Source: Pyrocephalus nanus (lineage: Eukaryota > Chordata > Aves > Passeriformes > Tyrannidae). From it: a DNA stretch of 64,000 nucleotides. Position 1 is the stretch's first letter. Each line of letters opens with the position of its first letter. Made by a program: the position numbers and the translations under genes. Under the pieces are notes generated by a model that saw only the letters and a program-made list of their open reading frames with translations, was not told where the DNA came from and searched no databases. The stretch is taken from NCBI GenBank assembly GCA_038380795.1, contig CM076260.1, forward strand, positions 29,112,634 through 29,176,633, read 5' to 3'. Positions 38,701-50,700 of this stretch are shown here, in pieces.

Positions 38701-41700
38701 AAACCAAAGCCATCATTTACATAGACCAACTCTTGTATTAAGCACATCAGGTGACTAAATTTAAATATCAGCCATATTGCCTACATTAGTTAAAGTAAAT
38801 TAGGGAAGAAAATCATAGTATTAAAGGTACTCAAAAAATCAAGTATAGGTTCAATTTCGTAAGTTTAGAGGAACTGGGGTTGGACTGAGATAATTAAGCA
38901 ACAAAATTGAGGAAATCAGACTATTTTAATTTCTCTTACAAAAGTCAAGACTAATGAACCTTAACACTGCCACTGAGTATATTCTTCTCCTAGCAAATAC
39001 TAGCCAAGTCAAGAAGCTGTTCACGAGAAACAAAAACCTATACAACTTGGCCAAAGTGATCTCATTTTGAAAGACAACAGATGTTGTTCTTCTCAATTTT
39101 TCTAAATAGAAGTTTCTATTTTTAATCACAAAGATACAGCAGCTTAAATGTGAGTTAAACAACTATATTTGTCAAAGCACAAAACCACTTGAAACTACCT
39201 TAAGTCTAAAAATAGCAATCAAAAAAATGGATGAATGATTTTATTATGGGAGAAGACAGGAGACAAATCCATGGCCCTTGAGAAATGCTATGAACCACCA
39301 GGAACAAGACTAACACATACATACTGAATTTAAAGATAGCGTAAATACAAGGGAACCACCTTGCAAGGGAGACCATGGCCTAACACTACAAACAAATAAC
39401 TTAATGGTCCAGTTATCTCCACTAGTTACAAAAGCAGTTTAAAATTAAGTACTATCTTGTCCAAAAACACAAGTAGGAAAAAACCTGAGGAGCTGTTAAG
39501 ATCTAGACCAGTCAAAAACCAGGAGTTACAGAATACTGACAATACAAAGAGAACACAGGACAACTATTTACCTTTTCTATCAATTAACAAACACTATAAC
39601 ATTTTATAAGTATATATATGCACACATAATACAACTGCTCTTCATACAGAGGAGTTGAAAGTTTGCCAGAGTAAGAACAATTGAAAGCTTGGGTCTGAAA
39701 AAATCTGGACCATTCTGAAGGCCATAAATATTTTGCTGAGATCAAAGCAATCAATATAATTGATTGTGGCCCTCAAGAGCAATATCATTATTACAATGGC
39801 TTGTGCAATTCAGACTGTTTCAAACTGAAAAAACTGTTTATGTGCAGAGGGAAAGGAAGGTGAAAGGTAACACTGTAAAAAAAAAATCCAGTGTGATTTC
39901 AATTATTTTGTTTTTTTTTTTTTTAAAGAAACCAGGCTAAAACTCATTCACAGCTTTACTCAACTTTCAAAGACAACACCAAATAAAATGTTACTAGTTT
40001 CTCTAAAAAAATAAAATAAAAAAAAATCAGCATTAAGACCTGCATAGATAGAAAGTCAAGGAACACTCCAGAATTACCTATCTGCTTGATAGTCACTACT
40101 CACAGCTCCAGAATATCCATAACATATCTTCTGCCCAAAGGTCAAAAAGGGATGGTTAGTAACACAAATGAGCAGGAGTTATACTTGATATTATAAGGAA
40201 TAATAACATTGGAGGATTACAGGAAAATAATTTAAGAGGTCTGGTTCCACTGGTATTGTTGCTCATGGAAGAGCCCGTGTCTACCTATTAATAAAAATTT
40301 TGTAATTCTCTTATCCGTAAAACTCCACTGAGAATTTCCAGTTGCACTGATTTCAGGTCTTAGTTTTCCTGAGTACACTGAGAAATTGAATAGAATACTT
40401 GTCTGGACATTTCTATGGTAAACACATACACTGAAGTGAGACTTCCCATGCTAAGCTATTCACCACTGGGATTTATTTTCAACATCTTGTACTAACATAT
40501 TAAAGCAGATGAGAGATTTTAAAGCTAAGTGGAATGCTTTGTTGGCCAAGGGTTGTACTGAAAATAGTAATTTCTTCAAATGAATCAAGTAAGCCTCAAA
40601 CAAGCTATTTTTTGGACTTAGCTACATATCAAAGCTCATTATTATATATATTATTATATATTAGACCAAAGCAAATGAAAGCCATGAAGAGAGAGACTGA
40701 GTTACTTATTACAAACAACTATGCACCTATCACATTAGAAATACAAGAAATAAACATATCTAACTTACCTTCAGGTGCATCTGCATCACAGTCTTTAGAT
40801 ACAAACGTCACATTCCTTGGCTGGCCATCAATTGTCTGATTACTCTACATTATAAATATGGAAAATTAGTCTACCAGGAATGTTCTTTCAATGATAGTCC
40901 ACAAAAAAAAAAAACCATTTCCAAATAAGTTTTTAATTTTATTGAAACTGCCTTGACAAAACTCTTACAATATTTAAACAGATTAGGTTTTGAACAGTAT
41001 ATGCAGAGTAAGATGTAAATGGTAAAACATGAACATTAAGTATCCTTTCATTTTAAAAAAATATAGCTTGTGTTTTTTGAAGACACAAAAAACAAACTTC
41101 ACTTCTGAAATTAAACCTTTTAACTGTCCATAAAAAGAGTTTGAAACTGAACTTTGGTGCTAAAGACACTATGAAAATATTAAGACTTCCATAGTGATAT
41201 CAAATGCAATTCCCTTCTGGTCTAAAGGCCAGATGGTCATATCTAACATACTTAGACAGCTAGAGTGGAAAAAGACAAATTATGCTGAACTGAACAATTT
41301 AGAACCCAAATGTGCCTGCTTAAGTGGCTCAAATCTTTGGAAACCCAATCCTTTCAGAGACTAACATGAATTCCTTACGTACCATATTTTTGAACAATCA
41401 GTGAATAGTTTCAGCAGAGTCCAATGCAAATCCTTTGCACTACATCAATTTCTTCATACATTAATTCATTTTAAAGGATCTACCTACTTTTCCCTTCATA
41501 ATTTTCTAAACAGAAAGCCCTCTAAAGAAATCAGTAACGGTCAACACCTTTTCTCCTTCAGACTGAAGAAAATATTCCATAAAACATACCAGCAATCAGT
41601 ACTAGCTGGTACTGCAAAACTGTCTCTCTGACAGCTTAATTGAGAAAGTTTATCAACATTAAGCAAACACAGCCTTCACTGTGAACATTCAAGAGAAACA

Positions 41701-44700
41701 ATCAAATGTTTATCCTAAAGGATCCTTTAGGATAACAACAGTTTCTATGTCCAGTTAATTTTGATTCATGCAAAGATGAGGAGGTGTGGAGACCACTACT
41801 GCCTTAAAAAAAATGGATCCAAAATGAGTATGATTAGTCACAGGAATCAGAAGCTTAAGTGGAACCAAAAGTAGGAAGACAGTGTGTAGATAGAAACAAT
41901 AGGATAAGAACAGAAGACATGAAACTTCAGTTATTCAGTGTACTTTTACTAATGGCCCATCTCCAGGATGCATTCCAGCTGGCTGTCACCATTACAGCTT
42001 ACACTGCTCAGAGCGCTTCTTTCAAAGAACAGCATTGTACCTTGTACAATTACACAGGGCATACAAAACCCACAGAACAATCAATCACAATTGGTCATTT
42101 CAAATATGTCACCTTCGTAATTTTTATTCAGTATTTTAATAGTAGGGTTTTTCAAGTACAACCTATGGGCTTTCTTGATAACATCTATGCTTTTTTGTAG
42201 GTCTTATATACCATTGTTCACCATGAGCACTCCTGCAATTTAAGACATTTTTAGTCCAAGTATTGCCAGAGGAGAACTCCAGTGTTCTGTTATCCCATCT
42301 AGTTCAAGGCTGAAAGCCGGATGCATCAAGGACAAGCACGAGACAAAACCAAGTAGAGTAACTCAAGCGTGTGTGCTGTAAGAGGTGACACATTTTGGAT
42401 ACTTAAGAAAATAGCAAGCTATAATATAAAAAGTTAGGTTACAGCCTGTAACACCAACATAATTTGCTCCTGCTTATATTCAGGATCAAGAAATTGAAAA
42501 GATCTGTTTGCACACTTGGCCATCTAAGGGATTCTTCTGGATTTCTGCTGCTGACAGAGTCACTCAGGGTCCTGCAGTTTAGCTCCTACAAATTATTTAC
42601 GTGATGGCTGAGAAGGAACGTGACTGTTCCCAGTTAAGGACCAGAGCAGCAAAAGTATCAATGCTGCTCATGGCAAACACTGGCCTTTTAATTCCTGTCT
42701 GGGTCAGTCAAGTCTTAAAGGTCCACTAGGTACAAACATCAGCAAGGAATGGTCTTTCTTTCAGACAAATGCGAAATAACCTTTGGCCTAGTTGAACAGA
42801 AATAGCAATTATACTGAGTATGGGCAAAGTTATGATTTTGCTAGAAAGCTGAGAAGGTGGCATGGATGTCGATAGAACTCTGTGAAAGGTTATGAAGAGA
42901 CTCATGGCTGATTAGCAGATATTACAAATTGTCTTAAGAGGTGAACCCAAGCTATCCCTGGTGTTTGAAGAGCTATGACAGGTGACCAAAGCTCTACACA
43001 GCAACTCAGTTGGTAAGGCCTTGTATCCAAAAGAAACTTTCAAATGTTTCCTACAGACAGCATAGCTGAAGACACTTTTGATGAATTAGGGTCACATGCT
43101 TTGAACACATCAGTAGTCAGAAAGTTAATAAAGCTCGCAGCCCAGGTCTAGCTAATGTTAATTGCCTCACAAGAGCTCCACTTTTCTACACATATTCAGT
43201 TAAAAGGAAAAATGGGCAGCACTTACAAATTAGGAAGTTATTGCCAAGAGTAACAGTCTTCAAAGGAAACAGTTCAAAATTTAAAGAGGAATTTAACCTG
43301 TCTAATGCCTTACTATTTGGTTACTATTTTGGTTACAAATTAGTTTGACAGGTTAGCAGATTGGGAATTACTGTAGAGCAAAGCAAAGGGAGAAGTGCTC
43401 TTACATGCTGTCTGTGAGCCATCAGATTGTAATATACATGTTTATCAGCCCACCCATCCACTAACCTGACTTGGAATAATCTTCATTTTTTGCTTGTTTT
43501 TGTACAGTGCTGGTTTTCAGTGGTGTTACTTTAAATGATGAAACTGACTGTGGTGTGTGAGCACAATGAAAACTTGGACTGTCCAAGTGAACTAGTGCAT
43601 ACAGGTCATCATCAGAAAGCTTGCCATGTATAGTTCACTTGCCCTGCTCCTGTGTATGTTCCTGGATATTCCTACATCCATAACGACCAATTTATAACTC
43701 TTAAGAACCTCTTCATTGCTAACATCCACAGAAAAATCTGTTGCACCTCTTCATTCCCAGACACCATCTCTCCTCATTTCAAAATATAAAAATCTGACAT
43801 GCAGTTGTCAGGGTAGTCAGACAGAAAATGTGTCTGGTACATTCTGAAAGACTCTTAAAAGAGGATGTTGTCTGAAGACCTAACAAGTACATAAGTTGGT
43901 ATGCCAGAGAAGTCCAGATTTAATTTACCAGCATACTCTTTATGCCTTGTATTATTTTAACAATAAAAGCAGTTTCTACTCAAGTTGTAATATGCACTTT
44001 AAGCAAAGCTCTTTGAAGTGAAACATAAGAAGCTGAAGGCCCAGAATGGCTACCTTGCCCACAACAAATTTAATCCTTTAAATGGAAAGTTATAGCGCTA
44101 CTCAACCATTTCAGCTAATCCTTCTTACATTGCTGACCAGGATTGTATGTCAATAGCTGTAAGAATGACACAATAGCCTTCCTACTGTTGTGCTCTATTC
44201 TCTTGATCCTTCTTAGCTACAAACTATGTATTTATCTTTGGATACTACTTGGCATAAAGGTAACATGTATGTCTTTGTTTAGTCTCAATCCTTCTGCCTC
44301 CCTCCATATACACACATTTTATTTTATTCATAAAGAAAAACAAACTGCTAGCTACAGGTTTTATTATTTTTCTCTTCAATCTTCCACGTTATCCACCAGC
44401 TTTATCACAAAAGATTCCTTTCTTGGGTCACTGCAAGGCCTAAAAACTAGTTTGGTAGGACTCTTAATGAAATTGTCTGTCCCACCCTTACACCCACAAT
44501 GGCTCTTCACTGTAATTGGAGATGTACAATCATTCTACAACATAAAAAACTGAACTGCCTTTTGCAGGGACTTGAGCTCAATAACTGATTCCGATATTGG
44601 TACATGTTCTAAGTTACATACATAGCAAGAAATCATGTCAGGACTTCTGTGTAAACTCACCACATAAGCAAAATGCTTTCCTAAACTTACTTTCAGCTTA

Positions 44701-47700
44701 GAATTAGAGTAGTAGCAGCAAAAAAACTAACAAGCTGAGCCAATTTATAGATGCCTAAGCATGTTTATTTTGTATTAGTTATATCTAGCATAAAATCTAA
44801 TAAAATGCATTATACTTCCTAAATACCAAATATTCAAATCCCCTACAGTGAATGTATTACCGTGCCTGATTGACATGAGGATGACCAATTGCCCGTTACC
44901 AGAAAACTGAGATGTAAAGACAGTAGCAGAGTAGCATTTATTGATTCCTCCATTTCCTGCAGTGACAATTCTACCACATCAACTCAACACATTTAAGTTG
45001 ATCAGGTTCCTCATCTCTAGCATGTTTAACACTACTCCAATTTCAACTTCTCCTTGTAATGCTTTTGTACCAAATATTCTGTATCTGTATTTAAATCAAA
45101 AGAATTGATAGTGATAAATCACAGAATTCACAAGATAGTTGCAGCTGAAGGAGGTCGGTGGGTATTTTGTTCATTTTCTTTCTTTTTAAAGTAGTGTGCT
45201 CTCCCAGAGGTACATCCTCCTGGAAAACTAACCAAAGGACTGCAAATGCTCAAAGCAGCATACAATGACTTCAGTCACACTTAAGTCCCTTCTTTTAACC
45301 ACTCTGGCTCAACGGTTTTGTCTGTGAAACTTAAACACCAAACAGTACACCAGGAGATCCTGACTTTATAACCAACCAGTCTACAACCTGGTCAGTTGTC
45401 TACATTTGCAAGACCAGATCTAATAAAGTCTACACCTGTAGGATACCAGACCTTAATATACAGATGTCCATGAAACCTCTCAAGATTGTTATGATATGTA
45501 ACATTGAACTTGCCCATAAATATGCAGTCTGCTGCTCAAACTAAGATGAAATACAATAATTCAAGTCTTCAGGTACAGAAGATGAAAGACTTAAACCAAA
45601 AACTTGAAGTACACAAAAGTGCAATAACAAAAGCAAAGACTAATTTTTAACTGCTTAATTCTGTAATTTTAGAGAACAAGAACTGCATGGAGTTTCATGA
45701 AGCTGGAGAGTCCAAAGAGTCTGAAGCGTGATTAATCAGCACATACTTTGCTCCAGTTTGATGAGTTTCTCATGTAACAAGTTATCTTTGTAATTTCTCA
45801 CAAATGTGCACATAAAAACTATAATCTGTGGAATAACATGGATTTCCTTCTGTACACAGCCTTACACAATAAAAATAATCCTCACTTCAGTCACTTAGCA
45901 TACCACTACAAAATCTAGTGGAAGCTAGCAAATGTCTTATCAGAAAGAGTAAAGCAAAACTTGAAAGTTTCACACTGTCTGAAGATAGCCTGGAAATTTA
46001 GCTGTATAATATGCAGTACAATTAGTTTCTGGCTTGTGTATTATCAACAGATCTACTAGTATTTAAAAAACAAAACAAAACAAAACACCTGTCTACAAAA
46101 TTCTCTTCAAAAACAGAGAATGCACCTGACTTTAAAAGTTTTTGTAAACAATACATTTTTGGATGCAGAAAATTTAAACGTAAAATTTAAAAAAAATTAC
46201 ATCTCACCTGCACCAGGTATTTCTGGCTTCCATACATTACATACTGTGGAGCAAGACTGTAAATCATATAACTTGTATGAAGAACTATCAATAGAAGTAT
46301 CATACAGAGAAATAAGAGTGCTTGAGGTCGAGTTTTTCCTCGTCTGATTTTATAAAGCTAAAACCAGAAAACAAATATTAACACAAAATTATTTTTTTCC
46401 TGGAGACATTTAAAAACCTCTTTAATTCAAACAACAGTTTTAATTCTACTGCCAGAAGTGGGAGGTTGATAAAATATTCCTCCAGCAACTTAATTCCAGT
46501 GACTCAAGGCAGGTTTTCAAGAGTATTTCCCTATATTTCAAAGCACAGATGTTTAAACAAATTAAGTACTGGTTGTACTAATGGCCTAAAACATTTATAC
46601 ACCAGGAGTTACTAGGAAGATGAAAATAGTGTTGCCTATCACAGACTGTGTATCCTTATAACAAAATGAGCCTTGGTTTGTCAAAGAATATTGTGCCCTT
46701 TGGTCAAGGTGGGGTGTCATCTACCACTACAGCCCCAATCAGATCTAGAAACAGAAGAAGGAGCTATAAGAGAGCATTCCCAGGCTCTGAGGAAACCTGC
46801 CCACCACAGGGTAGCTTCTTGTCCATAGAGAACATAGGGAACAACACAATCCCTCACTGTTATTCTGTAGATACCACTGTACTCTCTAATCCCCAAGGGC
46901 TCAACCTGAGGGCCATATTCAGATGAAGAAGCTGGCACATAAGGGGCAAATGACAGCAGACCAAAACCAATCCTGATCTCACAACTCATTATAAAGACTG
47001 ATGGTCATTGTTCACAATTTGGAGTGTCACCACATGAAAAGGTGACAGTTTTAAAGGGAGAGTAGGCACATAAGCCTGGAAATATTTAACCAAGTATCAC
47101 AGGCATGACTGTCACACTATGGGACACAAAGCTGCTTTTTCAAATGCCTTTTTTTAAAATATATTATTTGCTTAATATTTAGACATGCCATATCACCACT
47201 GTACTGTTTTACTTATTATGAAGCTAAACCTGCTTGTCACATCTGTGAGATACTGGATCCAAATCTCACTGAATTATTGATATAGGTCAAAACCAGCTCA
47301 CTGTGAGTGTGTGTGGGGAAGGACTGGGCCTGGACCTGCAGGTACCTGGTAAGGCTGCCGTATCACATAAGGCCTGCTGAGAGCACAGAGCCGGCAGCTA
47401 AGAGGGCTGGGTCCCTGAGAGCACAGGGCAGAGCTGGAGGCCCTGCAATTGGGCTGTCAGTCAAAGCAAACCTGCCTGGCAGCCCGACCACCACACCCTG
47501 CAGCCTGTGACTGCTACAGCACAGCTCACTCTGGCCTGGAAGGCACTCACTGGATGTCCTGCCTGGGAGGGAAAACTGAACTGTATAAATACAGGAGCTC
47601 CCTCTCTCTTTTCTCCTGCTGTCTGCACTATGTCAATCATTGAATTTTGTTGGTAACCATTTTTCCTCTCCTCTCTCTCGTTCTTTCTTCACTCTTTTCA

Positions 47701-50700
47701 TCTGTTTTCTTCTTTTACTCTTTTCCTTCCCTTGTGGGTAACTTAAAACTAATGAATTGTGTTGTATTAAAGCTGGTATATCGATTGTTTGTGGTGTTTT
47801 TTTTTTTCCCCGTGGAATGGGTTTTTGGGCTAGATGCTTTAGTGAAATATTTTGTCTTGTTTGTATTTAACTCCTGTAAACCCTTTTGCTAAAATACTTC
47901 AATTTAGTGAGAAAAATAAGATTATTTGTCTTAAGAGTGTGTGACTCCTTCTCCAGATACAAATTTGAGGTTATAACAAACCAAAAGGCTTTTAAAACGT
48001 CTTAAATAAAATGTAACCAATCTGAGCAGCTTATGGCTTAAAATCTGGAGTGTAACAACATCGATGGCAAATCAAGCCCTTTAACTGTGTGCACAGTTCA
48101 GATTTTAACCATAAAACTGACTAATACTTCCAGTATATCAGAATCATATGGCTTTAAGTTAGAAAAGTCAGAAGCCGAAGTGACACTGATTAAACACTTG
48201 AAAAAGAGTCAGATAACCATACTGCTCAAACTGAAACATCAGTTTTGGTCTGATAACTTAGCAAAACAAAACACCTTCCAAAAGCAGTGCAAACTGTACA
48301 CTAGGCTTCTAACACTCATTAGACATACAGACACTGGCAACATCCTGTATTTATGAAGCAGTACATAAATACATTCAATAGCACATATTTGTTAAATATC
48401 TGAATATTAGAAACTAAACTCTTAAATCATATTTACCCTTATCCAGAAGAACCATATACCCATATTTCGAATCCCTGCCATTGAAGTGAAGATAAAGTAC
48501 ATAACAATAGTTGTAATAAGAATATAATCAAGTGGAAAAACCTAGAACAAAAACATAAGCAGTTAAAAAGACAAGGAAACAAGCTTTTCTCCCACTTATA
48601 TCTAAATAAGTAGTTTCTACTTTTAGCATCTGTGGTAGTAAGAGTCCTATTTAAAAGTTTTACATAGCTGCTTCCAAATATAGCTAACACAGCTCGCTGC
48701 TAATAGAGCTTAGACAATTAGCTTGCCAACTGAGTATTTTTCTTAATTTAAAACTTGCACTAATTTTGAAGTGTGATACATTTTTAGGACAAGAAATACT
48801 TATTTCTTTTAAATGGAAAGTCTTAGAATGGAAAGTCCACAGTGGCAACAATCATTTTAGGACTACATAGGCATTCTATTTTTGACATTGTTCTGATCAT
48901 ATTTGCATACAGAACTTGATTTTTATATTTATATTAATAACAGTTTGAGAATACTGCTGCTGAACACTACTTTTCGCAGTAAGCCGCAAGCTTAGGTGTA
49001 CAACAATTTAAAAACCCTGGGAAGAATGCATTGTGCTCACCCACTGTACCAAGAATAAGGAAATAACTAGGGGAGAAAAAAGCACTAGCTTATATTAAAG
49101 TTTTTCTTTTTTCTTAGTTTACCTGTGAAAAACTAGATTTGTACATGGACTTGTTGCCTTCCAACTTTATGGAAGTTAACAGTATGTTGGGTTTGTTTCA
49201 AAAACTAATATGTTACTATAACATACATAACTGCAGAGAGGAATATATCTTTCAATGCGCAACAAACATATTAAGAAGTAGAAAAGTGCATTTACTTCGC
49301 TGAAGAGGGCTAAACTATCCAGTACACCAACAACTACAATGTAGGTAGAGCAGGGGACCAAGGTGCTTTTATTCTATGCATAGTAACTACAAGTGCTGTC
49401 ATTCTCCATTGCCACCATGTTTTCATCACATCCAAGTTAAATTTCAAGTACCACCTTCTTTCACCAGACTAGCTTCCACCCAACACGTTTTTCATATCAG
49501 TAACTAATAACTAAAATTTACTAAGGAAGTCACCTCCCTTTTACTGAACACACATGCAGACAATGTTGTTCTAAATTAATTGCTTGGGGGAAGTTTGCCT
49601 CTTGACAGTTTACCAGGAAACAGAGGAGCATCCTTACATACATAAATATATCACCAATATTTTACTTACTCTTTGAAGAACTGGTAACAACATATTCAAT
49701 GGATTGGTCAGATTAGTTCCTAAAATTATAAATCCTGAATCGAAACCAGCCGAATGCAGAGCTTTGTCCAAACTGCAATAATCAGAAAAACTGGGTAAGT
49801 ACAATGATTCTCTTCATCTTCAGTTTAATCTAAAACGGCAACTCAAAAAAAAAAAAAAAAAGGCAGCTGAACTAAGCTCAGAGACTGAGAGCGTTCTAAT
49901 ATCTATATAGATAGCGCTTCATTTTGCCACACTCATTGCACTTTTTCTGTGAAACTTAGATTGATTTCCAAATCTCAGCATTTTAGCTTTTCCCTAGTTT
50001 GGGTCATAGAACTTATTTGTCTAGTTTGAAAAATTAAACATGCCAACATTTGGGACCTCTGATTAGGGTCACCCTTTGTCGAAATCCATCAGATCTGCAG
50101 CTGGCCATATCATTTTCAATGCCATGAAACAATTACTATGAAATGGACACTATAATAGATTAAATTATGTAACTGCAAGAATTTAAGCACCTGTTACCCA
50201 GCCAAGGACTTATGTGCATCAAGATTCATTCAAGCAATCATAATACTTCTGTAGTCTGAATTAAACTTCCTTAACATATATGCTCAATTTCTCTGCTGAA
50301 TCAGAACAGTTTTCAGCAACGTACAGTCAACTCAAGTTGATACATGTTCTTCCTTCAGTCTGTTTTATCACATTTTGCTCAGTTTCAGTATATACAGCTC
50401 TAATGACAGAAATGTAAGACAGCAAAGAAGTGGGCTGACACTTGAAGCAAACCACCCCAATTCTGATGACAGAGTAGAAACTCGGTAGTTTAAGTGGTTA
50501 AGGAAAATGCTGAAATGTACTTACTTTGACAAGAACAGAGAGACAGTGAAGAGCAGTGCCACAATGATGAAGAATACTCCCCACACAATCTAGAGGTAAA
50601 AATTAAGAGCAATGTAACTGAAAGTACTTTCAGTTGATGCAAGAAGTGAAGACTTGTCTATGTTTCAGTAAGTGACTAATGAGCTTGGAACACTTCAGAG

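Larger units (their letters stand above)
29788..40768 (-). other. LMBRD1: LMBRD1 introns 15 and 14
   Basis: Intron 15 is 29788-29940 (153 bp); intron 14 is 30033-40768 (10.7 kb), the longest complete intron here. Apart from the CR1 fragment near 31.8-32.0 kb, an A17 tract at 37043-37059 and an AP-1-type site at 37152-37158, I see only unannotated AT-rich sequence. Open frames in it are short and carry no recognisable domain. Confidence 0.85.
47312..47978 (+). mobile_element. Probable ERV LTR inside LMBRD1 intron 12
   Basis: The block starts TGTGGGGAAGGACTGGGCC and ends GAGGTTATAACA. The 5' half is GC-rich (unlike the flanks). It is followed by a TATA box (TATAAATA, near 47584), a pyrimidine-rich leader, a poly(A) signal ATTAAAGC (near 47767) with a GT/T-rich downstream element, and a T-rich 3' part. 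This architecture is that of an avian retroviral LTR of the TGTGGGG...AACA class. No target-site duplication or flanking viral coding sequence was resolved. It is antisense to LMBRD1. Borders are my estimate. Confidence 0.65.
46358..48436 (-). other. LMBRD1: LMBRD1 intron 12 (contains an LTR)
   Basis: This 2.1-kb intron is about one-third LTR (47312-47978, opposite strand to the gene). The rest is unannotated, including a moderately GC-richer block around 46680-46920 that I cannot identify. Confidence 0.85.

Noticed and set aside
44143..44553. 136-codon plus-strand frame in LMBRD1 intron 13 with a hydrophobic start
   Set aside because: Antisense and intronic, AT-driven Leu/Ile/Phe-rich translation with no recognised domain.
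45115..45160. CACAGAATTCACAAGATAGT as a CR1 3' tail
   Set aside because: Only a short resemblance, and the following bases do not continue the CR1 pattern.
48439..48690. 83-codon minus-strand frame over LMBRD1 exon 12
   Set aside because: It overlaps the exon in the wrong frame and runs on into the intron; the exon frame with proper splice sites is the real one.
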